This document shows, piece by piece, positions 55,361 through 64,000 of a stretch of DNA of 64,000 nucleotides. Origin of the DNA: Pelagibacteraceae bacterium AG-447-N18 (GTDB lineage: Bacteria; Pseudomonadota; Alphaproteobacteria; Pelagibacterales; Pelagibacteraceae); assembly GCA_003212275.1 (NCBI GenBank), contig QCQE01000001.1:1-64000 (forward strand), written 5' to 3'. The translations under genes and the position numbers were made by a program. Below the pieces are notes generated by a model. It saw only the letters and a list, made by a program, of their open reading frames with translations. It did not search any database and was not told where the DNA came from. Each line of letters begins with the position of its first letter. Position 1 is the first letter of the stretch.

Positions 55361-55984
55361 ATGGGAAAATATAAACTTACTTGGAAAGATCTTACTTTGA
55401 GGGACTTCAAAATCTATCTATTTGCCCTTTTTAAAGCATTTATCCCTAAAAAAAAAATAAAATCATTAGATGAACTAGAGGATTTTATTCAAACAAAATC
55501 AGCTTGGGTTTCACAAGTTACTTTGTATGGTTATTTAAAGACCAGGATGGGCACTAGGTATGTTCTTCATTTTGAAAATGATGAATTTATGAAGTCAGTT
55601 AATTTAGCTAAGTGGAATATCTATGCTGTAGCTTTACAAGATCTTACGTTTTTTACTTTCTCTTATTTAAAAGCAACTACAAACTATGAAGACACCAATA
55701 AGGCTAAAGAAATTTTTTTTAAAATTCTAGACGATGAAATTTCAAACAAAATGCCTCTAGATATTATCGAAAACACCAAAAAAAATTTTGATGAAAGATT
55801 TGAGAAAATGAATTGGGATACTTATCATAGTGATCTCCCTTTTAATCCGAGCGCTTTATCTTTATATAAGTGGGCTCCAATTGCGGAAGAATTAAAAACT
55901 TTAGATCGTAAAATAGTTTTGAATTCAGTCATACTTAAATGGGATGTTGTTAAAAAGGAATTTAAAGAAAGATTAGGTTTCTAA
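55361..55984 (+). CDS. Conserved protein of unknown function
   Basis: 207 residues, soluble and helical. The block [20 protein letters not shown] followed by [15 protein letters not shown] is the part I would expect to be conserved. No catalytic motif, signal or membrane segment is evident. It is divergent from the symporter operon (125 bases) and overlaps the convergent acsA by four bases. The position between symporter and acsA might hint at a shared role, but nothing in the sequence shows it. Confidence 0.75.
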   Translation: MGKYKLTWKDLTLRDFKIYLFALFKAFIPKKKIKSLDELEDFIQTKSAWVSQVTLYGYLKTRMGTRYVLHFENDEFMKSVNLAKWNIYAVALQDLTFFTFSYLKATTNYEDTNKAKEIFFKILDDEISNKMPLDIIENTKKNFDERFEKMNWDTYHSDLPFNPSALSLYKWAPIAEELKTLDRKIVLNSVILKWDVVKKEFKERLGF

Positions 55985-58059
55985 TTATTTTTTCTATTGT
56001 CAACTAAACTATCAACAACACTAGGATCAGCTAAAGTAGTAGTATCACCTAATTGACCATGTTCATTTGCTGCAATCTTTCTAAGAATTCTTCTCATTAT
56101 TTTTCCAGATCTTGTTTTTGGAAGCCCTGGAGTAAAGTGAATTAAGTCAGGAGTTGCTAATGGACCTATTTGTTTTCTAACCCACAATTTTAGTTCTCTT
56201 TCAAGATCTCCTGTCTCAGTCTCACCTGCATTAAGAGTTACGTAACAATATAGTCCATTTCCTTTAATGTCATGTGGATAACCAACCACAGCAGCTTCAG
56301 CAACTTTAGGATGAGCAACAAAAGCACTTTCAATTTCAGCAGTACCCAAGTTGTGTCCTGATACAATAATGACATCATCTACTCGTCCAGTGATCCAGTA
56401 ATATCCATCCTTGTCTCGTCTGCACCCATCCCCAGTAAAATATTTTCCATCAAATTGAGAAAAGTAAGTATCAATAAATCTTTGATGATCGCCATAAACA
56501 GTTCGCATTTGGCCTGGCCAAGACTGAGCTATACAAAGTCTCCCTTCTCCTGCACCTTTAATTTCTTTTCCATCTTTATCGACAAGAACAGGTTTAATTC
56601 CATAAAAAGGTTTTGTTGCTGATCCAGGTTTTAAAGGTATAGCTCCTGTTTGAGGCGCAATTAAAATTCCGCCTGTCTCTGTTTGCCACCAGGTATCTAC
56701 GATTGGACACTTTGAGTTTCCAACTGTTTTGTAATACCACATCCAAGCCTCTGGATTTATAGGCTCTCCGACTGTACCCAATAATTTTAGAGATTTTCGA
56801 GATGTTTTATTTACTGGATCATCACCCTCTCGCATAAGGGCTCTGATAGCTGTTGGAGCAGTATAAAAAGTATTAACTTTATATTTATCAACAATCTGCC
56901 ACCATCTTGAGCTGTCCGGATAATTTGGCACTCCCTCAAACATTATTGTAGTAGCTCCGTTAGATAAGGGTCCATAAATAATATAACTATGACCTGTTAC
57001 CCAACCTATATCTGCAGTACACCAATAAATATCTTTAGGCTTATAGTTAAATATGTATTGATGAGTCATAGAAGCATAAACCATGTACCCACCCGTTGTG
57101 TGTAACACACCTTTCGGTTTACCTGTAGATCCAGAAGTATAAAGAATAAATAAAGGATCTTCAGCATTCATTTCCTCAGGTTCACAATGACTTGGGACAT
57201 CTTTAATTAAATCATGATACCAAACATCTCTGTCGTCATCCCAATAAACATAGTTTCCTGTTCTTTTGACAACAATACATTTTTTAACATCAGGACAATT
57301 ACTTAATGCTTCATCGGTTGTTGCTTTTAAAGGAATTGTTTTTCCACCCCTAACACCCTCATCAGCTGTTATAATGTACTCTGATTTACAATCATTTACT
57401 CTTCCAGAAATAGACTCTGCTGAAAACCCTCCAAATATAATAGAATGTATGGCTCCTATTCTTGCACAAGCTAACATCAAAACAGCCAGCTCGGGTATCA
57501 TCGTTAAATATATTGTTACTCTGTCTCCTTTTTGTATCCCTAATTTTTTTAGACCATTAGCTGCTTTAGAAACTTTTTGATGAAGTTGTTTATAAGAAAT
57601 TTTTTGAGTATCTTTAGGATCATCGCCTACCCAAATAATGGCTGTTTTATCTTTTTTATCTTTTAAATGTCTATCAATACAATTAGCAGAGGCATTTAAA
57701 GTTCCATCTTCAAACCATTTTATCTTAACTTCATCTTTACTATACTTCACATCTTTAATTTTTCTGTATGGTTTCATCCATGTAATTCTTTTCCCTTCTT
57801 TTTTCCAAAAAGCATTATTATTTTTGATAGAGTCGGTATATTTATTCTGATATTGAGATTTATTAATTAAACCACTTTTCACCCACTCCGGTTTTGGTTT
57901 AAAAATTAGTTCTTGTGTTGAGCCTTCGTTATTAATTTTAACCTTTTTAATCTTACTTCTAGTCTTTTTTTTTCTTTTAAGAATTTTTTTTCTTTTTTTA
58001 ACCTTCTTTCTTTTTGAGGTTTTTTTTCTTGATTTAGATTTTTTCTTTTTTTTAGGCAT
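55981..58059 (-). CDS. acsA: Acetyl-CoA synthetase with polybasic N-terminal tail
   Basis: Activates acetate to acetyl-CoA via acetyl-AMP. The 692 residues include [55 protein letters not shown] (P-loop), [24 protein letters not shown] and the end [16 protein letters not shown] with the Lys usually acetylated for regulation. Unusual: residues 1-42 form a Lys/Arg tail (28 of the first 41), absent from ordinary Acs, which begins near PEWV (residue 57 here). No alternative Met occurs before about residue 94, so the tail seems genuine. It converges with the unknown gene at 55361. Confidence 0.95.
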   Translation of the reverse strand: MPKKKKKSKSRKKTSKRKKVKKRKKILKRKKKTRSKIKKVKINNEGSTQELIFKPKPEWVKSGLINKSQYQNKYTDSIKNNNAFWKKEGKRITWMKPYRKIKDVKYSKDEVKIKWFEDGTLNASANCIDRHLKDKKDKTAIIWVGDDPKDTQKISYKQLHQKVSKAANGLKKLGIQKGDRVTIYLTMIPELAVLMLACARIGAIHSIIFGGFSAESISGRVNDCKSEYIITADEGVRGGKTIPLKATTDEALSNCPDVKKCIVVKRTGNYVYWDDDRDVWYHDLIKDVPSHCEPEEMNAEDPLFILYTSGSTGKPKGVLHTTGGYMVYASMTHQYIFNYKPKDIYWCTADIGWVTGHSYIIYGPLSNGATTIMFEGVPNYPDSSRWWQIVDKYKVNTFYTAPTAIRALMREGDDPVNKTSRKSLKLLGTVGEPINPEAWMWYYKTVGNSKCPIVDTWWQTETGGILIAPQTGAIPLKPGSATKPFYGIKPVLVDKDGKEIKGAGEGRLCIAQSWPGQMRTVYGDHQRFIDTYFSQFDGKYFTGDGCRRDKDGYYWITGRVDDVIIVSGHNLGTAEIESAFVAHPKVAEAAVVGYPHDIKGNGLYCYVTLNAGETETGDLERELKLWVRKQIGPLATPDLIHFTPGLPKTRSGKIMRRILRKIAANEHGQLGDTTTLADPSVVDSLVDNRKNN

Positions 58060-58070
58060 AAATATTATTT

Positions 58071-58484
58071 CTAAATCTTACCCATGTTATTTAAAATTTT
58101 CCAGCTTTTAGAATCTATTGGCATTACTGATAGTCTGCTTTGTTTAATAAGTGATAAATGGCTTAATTGCTTGTTTTTCTTAATATCCTCAAGACTTACT
58201 GGCTTATTTAATTTTTTTAAAAATTTTACTGTAACAGCAACAAATCGACCAGATTTATCTGTCTTGTCTAAATATGCTTCCTTGATAACCTCAACAATAC
58301 CAACAATTTCCTTTCCTATGTTCGAATGGTAGAAAAAACATTGATCTCCCTTTTTCATTGATTTTAAATTTTTGGCAGCTTGATAATTTCTTACACCATC
58401 CCAAGGAGCACCTTTAATACCAGCTTTTTTTTGTTGATCAATTGACCAAACGTCAGGTTCTGACTTAAGTAACCAATATTGCAT
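58071..58484 (-). CDS. EVE-domain protein (thymocyte nuclear protein 1-like)
   Basis: 137 residues covering one EVE/PUA-like domain. [15 protein letters not shown] is the invariant start; [18 protein letters not shown] and [20 protein letters not shown] follow. The family reads modified bases in DNA or RNA. The start overlaps the tsaD stop by one base, a common alphaproteobacterial pairing. Confidence 0.93.
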   Translation of the reverse strand: MQYWLLKSEPDVWSIDQQKKAGIKGAPWDGVRNYQAAKNLKSMKKGDQCFFYHSNIGKEIVGIVEVIKEAYLDKTDKSGRFVAVTVKFLKKLNKPVSLEDIKKNKQLSHLSLIKQSRLSVMPIDSKSWKILNNMGKI

Positions 58485-59557
58485 TAAAGTTTAACCCCAG
58501 CACCTTTTAAAAATAATGCATTTTCATCTAAGGGCCATCTTGGTTTTGCTGGATGATCTAGTTTATTAAATAGTTTTAATTTATACTTTTCCAAACCTAC
58601 CATTGCTATCATTGCAGCATTGTCCCCACATATTTCAATTGGTGGAAAAACACTTTGATAATTATTTTCTTTACATAAGTTTATCAACATAGATCTTATT
58701 TTTTTATTTGCTGCTACACCACCCGCAACAACAAAAAATTTTTCTTGTATATTATTTTGTTTTTCAAATTCATTAAAAGCAATTTTGGTTTTTTTTTCTA
58801 ATATTTCTTCAATTGTTTTTTGAAAAGAAGCTGCTAAATTAAATTTTTCTTGCTCTGTTTTAATGGTTTTACTTATCTTCAGGATTGCAGTTTTAAGACC
58901 AGCAAAAGACAAATTACAACCCCCCTTATTAATAATAGGTTTTGGTAGATCATAAGAATTTGGATCACCTTTTTCTGCCCAAAGCTCGATTTGGGGTCCT
59001 CCAGGAAATTCTATTCCTAAAAGTTTTGCAGTTTTGTCGAAAGCTTCACCTAGTGCATCGTCAATAGTTGTTCCTAGTCTTTTATATTTTCCAAGGCCTT
59101 GAACATTTAAATATTGTGAATGACCACCCGAAATTAATAGTAGGAGGTAAGGATAATTTAAGTTTGAAACTAATTTTGGACTCAACGCATGTCCTTCTAA
59201 ATGATTTACAGCTATAAAAGGCTTGTTTATTGAAGAGGCAAAAGCTTTCCCAAAGCTTAAGCCTACTGACAAACAAACGATTAGACCAGGACCTGCAGTC
59301 GAAGCTACTGCATCAATATCTTTGATTTTTATTCCACTATCATCCAAAGCTTTTTTCACGATTAAATCTATTTTTTCGATATGTGATCTGGCTGCTAACT
59401 CTGGAACTACACCTCCAAATTCTTTGTGGACATCAGTTTGGCTAGAGACAATGTTTGATAAAATTATAGGTTTCCCTTGGTCATTCTCAGTTATAACCGA
59501 GGCAGCTGTTTCATCACAACTAGTTTCAATTCCAAGAATTAAGGGTTTTTTACTCAT
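58484..59557 (-). CDS. tsaD: tRNA threonylcarbamoyladenosine (t6A) synthase subunit TsaD
   Basis: 357-residue ASKHA-fold protein that transfers threonylcarbamoyl to A37 of ANN-decoding tRNAs. LGIETSCDETAASVI, the metal-binding HLEGH (family HMEGH), LLLLISGGHSQY, LGEAFDKTAKLLG, NLSFAGLKTAI, VAGGVAANKKIR and the C-terminal ICGDNAAMIA are all present. Normal length. Divergent from hemC by 56 bases. Confidence 0.97.
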   Translation of the reverse strand: MSKKPLILGIETSCDETAASVITENDQGKPIILSNIVSSQTDVHKEFGGVVPELAARSHIEKIDLIVKKALDDSGIKIKDIDAVASTAGPGLIVCLSVGLSFGKAFASSINKPFIAVNHLEGHALSPKLVSNLNYPYLLLLISGGHSQYLNVQGLGKYKRLGTTIDDALGEAFDKTAKLLGIEFPGGPQIELWAEKGDPNSYDLPKPIINKGGCNLSFAGLKTAILKISKTIKTEQEKFNLAASFQKTIEEILEKKTKIAFNEFEKQNNIQEKFFVVAGGVAANKKIRSMLINLCKENNYQSVFPPIEICGDNAAMIAMVGLEKYKLKLFNKLDHPAKPRWPLDENALFLKGAGVKL

Positions 59558-59613
59558 ACAAATAGTTTTTAATAATTGTACATTTCCAATACAAGAAAGA
59601 AATAAATTTATTT

Positions 59614-60531
59614 ATGACTAAAAAAATTATCATAGGTTCAAGAGGTAGTAAATTAGCATTGTTGTATGCTCAAAAAGCTAAAGAACAAATTATTAAAAAA
59701 ACTACTTTAGATACAAATGATATTGAAATTAAATCTATTTCAACAAAAGGTGATCAAGTTATAGATACTAGGTTGTCTGATATAGGTGGCAAAGGATTGT
59801 TTTCAACTGAAATTGAAAAAGAGTTAGAGAATAAAAGTATCGACATTGCAGTACATGCATTAAAAGATATGCCAGCAACAGAAACCAGCGGACTTAAAAC
59901 AGACTGTTTTTTAGAGAGAAATGATCCAAGAGAAATTTTGATAACAAATGATAAGAAAAAATTAAATGATCTTAAGCTGAAATCAATTATAGGAACATCT
60001 TCATTTAGAAGGGAATTTCAAATTAAAAAATTAAGATCTGATCTAACATGCAAAATAATTAGAGGCAATGTGGATACTAGAATTAAAAAACTAAAAGATG
60101 GAAATTATGATGCAATAATTTTGTCTTATGCAGGGATTAAAAATTTAAATCTTGAAAATGAAATAGCTGAAATTTTCTCAGCACAAGAAATCATACCAAG
60201 TGCTGGACAAGGAATAATTGCACTCCAATGTCGTGATGCAGATAAAGAAATTATTTCAATTTTAAAAAAAGTAAATCATGAAGAAACCTATAAAAGAGCT
60301 CATGCTGAGAGAAATGTACTTAAAGTTTTAGAGGGAGATTGTGAAACAGCAATAGGCGTTTATTCAAAAATAGAAAGTGATACAATTGTAGTTGAGGCAG
60401 AACTTTTTTCAATAGATGGCTCTCAAAGGTTTTATGAAAAGAAATCTGGCCAGATTGATAAATTTAAAGAGATAGGTAAACAAATTGGGCAGAATTTAAA
60501 AATGCAATCAAATAATTCTTACAAAAAATAA
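59614..60531 (+). CDS. hemC: Hydroxymethylbilane synthase (porphobilinogen deaminase)
   Basis: 305 residues; polymerises four porphobilinogens on a dipyrromethane cofactor. IIIGSRGSKLALLYAQ, DIAVHALKDMPA (catalytic Asp region), IGTSSFRREFQI, IRGNVDTRIKKL and the cofactor Cys in EGDCETAIG. Followed one base later by hemD; the product goes on to HemE, encoded beside the origin. Confidence 0.96.
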   Translation: MTKKIIIGSRGSKLALLYAQKAKEQIIKKTTLDTNDIEIKSISTKGDQVIDTRLSDIGGKGLFSTEIEKELENKSIDIAVHALKDMPATETSGLKTDCFLERNDPREILITNDKKKLNDLKLKSIIGTSSFRREFQIKKLRSDLTCKIIRGNVDTRIKKLKDGNYDAIILSYAGIKNLNLENEIAEIFSAQEIIPSAGQGIIALQCRDADKEIISILKKVNHEETYKRAHAERNVLKVLEGDCETAIGVYSKIESDTIVVEAELFSIDGSQRFYEKKSGQIDKFKEIGKQIGQNLKMQSNNSYKK

Positions 60532-60532
60532 T

Positions 60533-61231
60533 ATGCATATTTTATTAACAAGACCACTGGAAGATTGTTCAGAAATGATTTTAAAGTTTAAATCATTAGG
60601 TCATCAAGTTTCGCACATCCCACTGATTAATATTGAAAAAGTTAATTATGAGGAAATTAAATTTTCTGAATATGGAGGAATTGTTTTTACCAGTGCTAAT
60701 GCAGTGAAATATTTAGATCAAAATAACATAGACAAAAATATCAAATGTTTTTGTGTTGGTAATTTAACTGAGAAAAAGGCTAGAGCTTCAGGATTTCAAA
60801 ACACAGTAGCTGCAGAGGGCAATGTTTCTAACTTAAAAGAGTTAATTTTACAAACTTACGAGACAAAAAGTAAAAAGTTACTTTATGTCAGCGGTGAAAT
60901 TATATCTGTTGATTTAGATCAACAACTTATGAAAGAGGGCTATGGCATAAAAAGAGTGATTAATTATAGAGTAAAACATAATCAAAAATTCAATGAAAGT
61001 TTTGTAAAAGATTTAAAATTGAACATGCCTGATATGGTTTATATTTATTCACAAAATAGTGCACAAAGTTTTTTGAGTTTTGTCAAAAATCATCAATTTG
61101 AAAGCTTATGGATGAATACCAATTTATCGTGTATTGGGGAGAAAACTTCATCTATATTGAATGAAATTAAATGGAAAAAAATATTTCTTTTTAATCCTGG
61201 AGAAGAAGAGTTTTTGTTATATAAAATTTAA
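60533..61231 (+). CDS. hemD: Uroporphyrinogen-III synthase
   Basis: 232 residues of the two-domain HemD fold. HILLTRPLEDCSEMILKFKS begins the family pattern; GIVFTSANAVKYL and MVYIYSQNSAQSFLSFV are the domain motifs (family FTSxNAV; SPSAA-like). Sequence is otherwise weakly conserved, as usual, so adjacency to hemC is important support. Confidence 0.9.
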   Translation: MHILLTRPLEDCSEMILKFKSLGHQVSHIPLINIEKVNYEEIKFSEYGGIVFTSANAVKYLDQNNIDKNIKCFCVGNLTEKKARASGFQNTVAAEGNVSNLKELILQTYETKSKKLLYVSGEIISVDLDQQLMKEGYGIKRVINYRVKHNQKFNESFVKDLKLNMPDMVYIYSQNSAQSFLSFVKNHQFESLWMNTNLSCIGEKTSSILNEIKWKKIFLFNPGEEEFLLYKI

Positions 61232-61233
61232 TT

Positions 61234-62319
61234 ATGGAATTGTTAAATAATTTTTCTGAAATATTTTTATCGGTATGGAACAAAGGTATTTTAGGTGTTG
61301 ATATCTTACAAATATTAATTGGTTTAGGAATTTTTTTAATTTTTTTAATCTTCAGAGGTCTAATTAGTAAACTTGTAATAAAAAAGTTAGAAATTATCTC
61401 AAAAAGAACAACAAATAAATTAGATGATACTTTCGTAAAATCTTTAATTGGTCCTGCAAGATTTTTACCAATTGTTTTAGGTTTTTTTATAGCAAGTTAT
61501 TACATGACATTTTCTATGGAAGGTAGAGAAATTGTCGATACTATAAATAGAACTTTAATAACCATATTAATTTTTTGGGTTATTCATCAAATTATAGAAC
61601 CAGTCTCATATATCTTAAGCGGTCTTGATAAATTATTAACAAGAGAACTCATTGGGTGGATTATTAAATCTTTAAAGATATTAATATTCATTTTAGGACT
61701 TGCAGCAGTCTTAGAATTATGGGGAATAAAGATTGGACCAATTATTGCTGGTTTAGGTTTGTTTGGAGTAGCAGTTGCATTGGGCGCTCAAGATTTGTTT
61801 AAAAATTTAATTTCTGGGATTTTGGTATTAGTTGAAAAAAGATTTAAAATCGGTGATTGGATTTCTGTTGATGGAATAATTGAGGGTATTGTTGAAAAAA
61901 TTGGTTTTCGATCAACAACAATCAGAAAATTCGATAAATCATTAGCAATAATTCCAAATTTTCAATTTGCAGAAAATGCTGTAGTAAATGTAAGTGAAAC
62001 TTCAAACTGGTTAATTAGTTGGATTATTACTCTCCAATATGACACTTCGATTGATCAATTAAAAAATATTAGAGATCAAATTGAAGATCACATAAAAAAA
62101 AGTGATGATTTTGACACTAACATAGGAATTGCAGTTAGGGTCGATAAGTTTTCAGATAGTTCTATAGATATGTATGTGCGTTGTTTCACAAAATCAGATA
62201 GTTGGAACGAGTGGCTTTCAGTAAAAGAAAAACTTGCAATTGCAATAAAACAAATTGTTGAAAACAATAAGGCTTCTTTCGCATTTCCAAGCTCTTCGAT
62301 TTATATTGAAAAAAAATGA
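61234..62319 (+). CDS. MscS-family mechanosensitive channel
   Basis: 361 residues: four or five membrane helices, then the pore and beta domain. The pore helix region GLFGVAVALGAQDLFKNLIS and the following GILVLVEKRFKIGDWISVDG are the MscS signature. A C-terminal alpha-beta domain follows (VSETSNWLISWIITLQYDTS). It releases solutes on hypo-osmotic shock. It sits two bases after hemD and overlaps yggT by four bases; MscS and YggT may be functionally linked. Confidence 0.92.
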   Translation: MELLNNFSEIFLSVWNKGILGVDILQILIGLGIFLIFLIFRGLISKLVIKKLEIISKRTTNKLDDTFVKSLIGPARFLPIVLGFFIASYYMTFSMEGREIVDTINRTLITILIFWVIHQIIEPVSYILSGLDKLLTRELIGWIIKSLKILIFILGLAAVLELWGIKIGPIIAGLGLFGVAVALGAQDLFKNLISGILVLVEKRFKIGDWISVDGIIEGIVEKIGFRSTTIRKFDKSLAIIPNFQFAENAVVNVSETSNWLISWIITLQYDTSIDQLKNIRDQIEDHIKKSDDFDTNIGIAVRVDKFSDSSIDMYVRCFTKSDSWNEWLSVKEKLAIAIKQIVENNKASFAFPSSSIYIEKK

Positions 62320-62606
62320 TTGCTATCTTTTATTTAGTTTTACAATTATTAAAACTTTATTCTTATGTAGTGATAGCCAATGTTATTATCAGCTGGTTAA
62401 TCGCTTTTAATGTACTGAATACCCAAAACAGATTTGTTTATGCAGTTTTAGATTTTACTTACAGATTAACAGAACCATTTTTAAGAAGAATAAGACGATT
62501 TTTGCCAAATTTGGGAGCGTTGGACATTTCTCCAATTATTTTACTGCTATTGATTTGGTTTATAGAAATGTGTATGAAACTCTACATCGCACCAATGATA
62601 TTCTAG
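62316..62606 (+). CDS. YggT-family membrane protein
   Basis: 96 residues, two membrane helices: LKLYSYVVIANVIISWLIAF and DISPIILLLLIWFIEMCMKL separated by the family turn RLTEPFLRRIRRFLPNLGALD. Length and motifs are canonical. The role is not settled (osmotic protection, envelope or division). ATG overlaps the MscS stop. Confidence 0.92.
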   Translation: MIAIFYLVLQLLKLYSYVVIANVIISWLIAFNVLNTQNRFVYAVLDFTYRLTEPFLRRIRRFLPNLGALDISPIILLLLIWFIEMCMKLYIAPMIF

Positions 62607-62611
62607 AATTT

Positions 62612-63457
62612 ATGATTTTAATTGATGGAAAAAAAGAAGCAGCATTATTAAGGGAACAGCTTAAAAAAGAAGTATCTGATCTTAAAGTCAAGTATAACAA
62701 AGTTCCAGGTTTAACAGTAATTTTGATTGGAGATTTAACCCCTAGTCAGATTTACGTTCGAAACAAAGAAAAATCTGCTATTGAAGTTGGACTTAAATCA
62801 GATGTAATTAAATATCCAGATAGTGTTGAAGAAAAAGTCATTTTAGAGAAGATAGATGAATTAAATAAAGATAACTCTGTGTCTGGTATTTTAGTTCAAT
62901 TACCATTACCAAAACATATTGATAAACAAAAAATTATTGAAGCGATTGACCCATCAAAAGATGTAGATGGATTTCATCCAATGAATGTTGGAAATCTTTC
63001 ATCAGGTTATGAGAGTTCCGTTCCATGCACACCATTAGGATGTTATTTGTTAATTAAAAAGATAGAACCTAACTTAAATGGTAAAAAAGCAGTTGTTGTT
63101 GGTCGGTCTAACTTAAATGGTAAACCAATGACTCAACTTTTACTAAAAGAAAATTGCACTGTTACTATAACACACTCTAAAACAAAAGATTTAAAAGCAG
63201 AGTGTTTAGAAGCTGATATTATTATTGCAGCTGTTGGTATTCCCGAGTTAGTTAAAGGTGATTGGGTTAAAAAAGATACAATAGTGATCGATGTTGGAAT
63301 TAATAAAACTGAGAAAGGTATCGTTGGCGATGTTGCATTTGATGAAGTTTCAAAAAATGCTAAAGCACTCACGCCTGTTCCTGGTGGAGTTGGTCCAATG
63401 ACAATCGCTTGCTTGCTAAAAAATACGATTGACTGTTTCAAAAGATCGCAAGCATAA
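62612..63457 (+). CDS. folD: Methylenetetrahydrofolate dehydrogenase / cyclohydrolase
   Basis: 281 residues from ATG 62612; an in-frame TTG at 62555 lies inside yggT and is rejected. VILIGDLTPSQIYVRNKEKS with the catalytic Lys of YxxxK, GILVQLPLPKHID, PSKDVDGFHPMN, PCTPLGCYLLI, VVVGRSNLNGKPM (NADP loop) and VPGGVGPMTIACLLKNT. Interconverts methylene-, methenyl- and formyl-THF, supplying purH. Six bases after yggT. Confidence 0.97.
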   Translation: MILIDGKKEAALLREQLKKEVSDLKVKYNKVPGLTVILIGDLTPSQIYVRNKEKSAIEVGLKSDVIKYPDSVEEKVILEKIDELNKDNSVSGILVQLPLPKHIDKQKIIEAIDPSKDVDGFHPMNVGNLSSGYESSVPCTPLGCYLLIKKIEPNLNGKKAVVVGRSNLNGKPMTQLLLKENCTVTITHSKTKDLKAECLEADIIIAAVGIPELVKGDWVKKDTIVIDVGINKTEKGIVGDVAFDEVSKNAKALTPVPGGVGPMTIACLLKNTIDCFKRSQA

Positions 63458-63494
63458 TATTGAATTCCATAAATTTTTTTTGATAAGATAGGTT

Positions 63495-63698
63495 ATGAAA
63501 AAACCTAGATACCCCTATAGAATTGCACTTCTTATGCTCATACTGACAGTTCCACCAATTGGCGCGACACAATTAGGTTGGTATTTATATGATAAACAAA
63601 CTGGATTTGATTATGGTATGATAGTTGGAACATTTTCAGTAATTTATGCTGCATGGTTAATGTATGAAAAAAATTGGAGAGAAGATGATGAGGATTAA
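63495..63698 (+). CDS. Small two-helix membrane protein
   Basis: 67 residues: basic start MKKPRYPYR, helix IALLMLILTVPPIGATQLGW, a short loop, helix YGMIVGTFSVIYAAWLMYE, acidic end REDDED. No family recognised. Three bases before the SHOCT-domain gene on the same strand, so likely co-expressed with it. Confidence 0.72.
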   Translation: MKKPRYPYRIALLMLILTVPPIGATQLGWYLYDKQTGFDYGMIVGTFSVIYAAWLMYEKNWREDDED

Positions 63699-63701
63699 AT
63701 T

Positions 63702-63968
63702 GTGGAAAAAATAATTTTTTTCGGATTAGCGATACCAATTTTAGCATTTGTCCTTTACTTGGGCGGAACAGCTATCATGAAAGGCTTTGAGGCCAAAAGA
63801 GAAAATAAATCCAATGAGAGCTTAGAAGATCAGGACCATGAAGACAACTTATCTGATAATAATGATAAGTTAACAGATGAATTGGATAAATTAAATCAAC
63901 TCCTTAAAGATGGTGTTTTAACTGAAGAAGAATTTAAAAAAGCTAAAAAAAAAATTTTAGATAATTAA
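63702..63968 (+). CDS. SHOCT-domain membrane protein
   Basis: 88 residues from a GTG start. One N-terminal helix (residues 4-27, IIFFGLAIPILAFVLYLGGTA), an acidic linker, and the C-terminal SHOCT domain LDKLNQLLKDGVLTEEEFKK, a short helical hairpin with the family LLxxGxLTxEEFxxxK pattern. SHOCT modules are thought to mediate oligomerisation. Function unknown. It is the last gene of the window; only 32 AT-rich bases follow. Confidence 0.82.
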   Translation: MEKIIFFGLAIPILAFVLYLGGTAIMKGFEAKRENKSNESLEDQDHEDNLSDNNDKLTDELDKLNQLLKDGVLTEEEFKKAKKKILDN

Positions 63969-64000
63969 TTATAATTAAGTAATTTTTTTAAAGATCCAAA

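Overview
The window looks like a chromosomal segment of a SAR11-clade alphaproteobacterium (Pelagibacterales). The support is very AT-rich DNA, extreme compaction (most genes overlap or abut, and no gene-free stretch exceeds 300 bases), A/T-rich codon choice, proteins rich in K, N and I, and gene blocks in alphaproteobacterial order. The longest gaps are about 282 bases (30389-30670, the predicted replication origin), about 200 bases (12823-13024, upstream of a porin) and 125 bases (55236-55360). No CRISPR array, insertion sequence, transposase, integrase or rRNA gene was seen.

Layout. 1-3270: dnaK (frameshifted), dnaJ and a small membrane protein. 3278-7093: an accessory cassette with a sulfotransferase, an arylsulfotransferase-like protein, a small membrane protein, the stub of a family-2 glycosyltransferase and a complete family-4 glycosyltransferase. 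7105-11808: dapB, nth, a PfkB kinase, an ArfA-like ribosome-rescue gene too short for routine calling, a winged-helix regulator, an L,D-transpeptidase, a YggS-type PLP protein and a ThiE-like protein. 11811-13594: terminator, porin, palindromic upstream region and a DUF3576-type lipoprotein. 13634-17616: leuS (frameshifted), lptE, holA. 17606-30388, minus strand: parB, parA, rsmG (containing a parS site), mnmG, mnmE, two tandem SPINDLY/OGT-like genes, rho, hemJ, hemH, hemE. 30389-30670: predicted oriC between hemE and the DUF299 gene, as in Caulobacter and Rickettsia. 30671-35980: PEP synthase regulator, maf, aroE, coaE, dnaQ, secB, fxsA, a Tim44-like gene and an Smr gene. 36023-43162: a sulfotransferase, hslUV, and a histidine operon (hisB, hisH, small lipoprotein, hisA, hisF, hisE) running into a membrane protein, a HIT protein and a GNAT acetyltransferase. 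43164-48518: lolA, ftsK, a UbiH-type monooxygenase, a Lon-N protein, a methyltransferase-like gene and tRNA-Gly. 48568-53090: PCD, purH, a heparinase-like gene, rpe and a YggT-like gene. 53121-58059: a two-subunit sodium:solute symporter, a conserved unknown and acsA with a polybasic tail. 58071-63968: an EVE protein, tsaD, hemC, hemD, an MscS channel, yggT, folD and two small membrane proteins.

How it fits together. The 17.6-34 kb part is the replication-origin neighbourhood: oriC, the ParAB-parS segregation system about 11 kb away, and housekeeping genes transcribed outward on both sides. Haem synthesis is split between hemEHJ beside the origin and hemCD at the right end. The 3.3-7.1 kb cassette and the tandem OGT-like genes are accessory insertions between conserved genes and probably modify surface polymers or proteins.

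The most notable points are single extra A residues in poly-A tracts that break two essential genes (dnaK, leuS), the origin/parS architecture, the acetyl-CoA synthetase with 28 Lys/Arg among its first 41 residues, the ArfA-like microgene, a glycosyltransferase relic at a cassette junction, and two divergent gene pairs whose start codons overlap.
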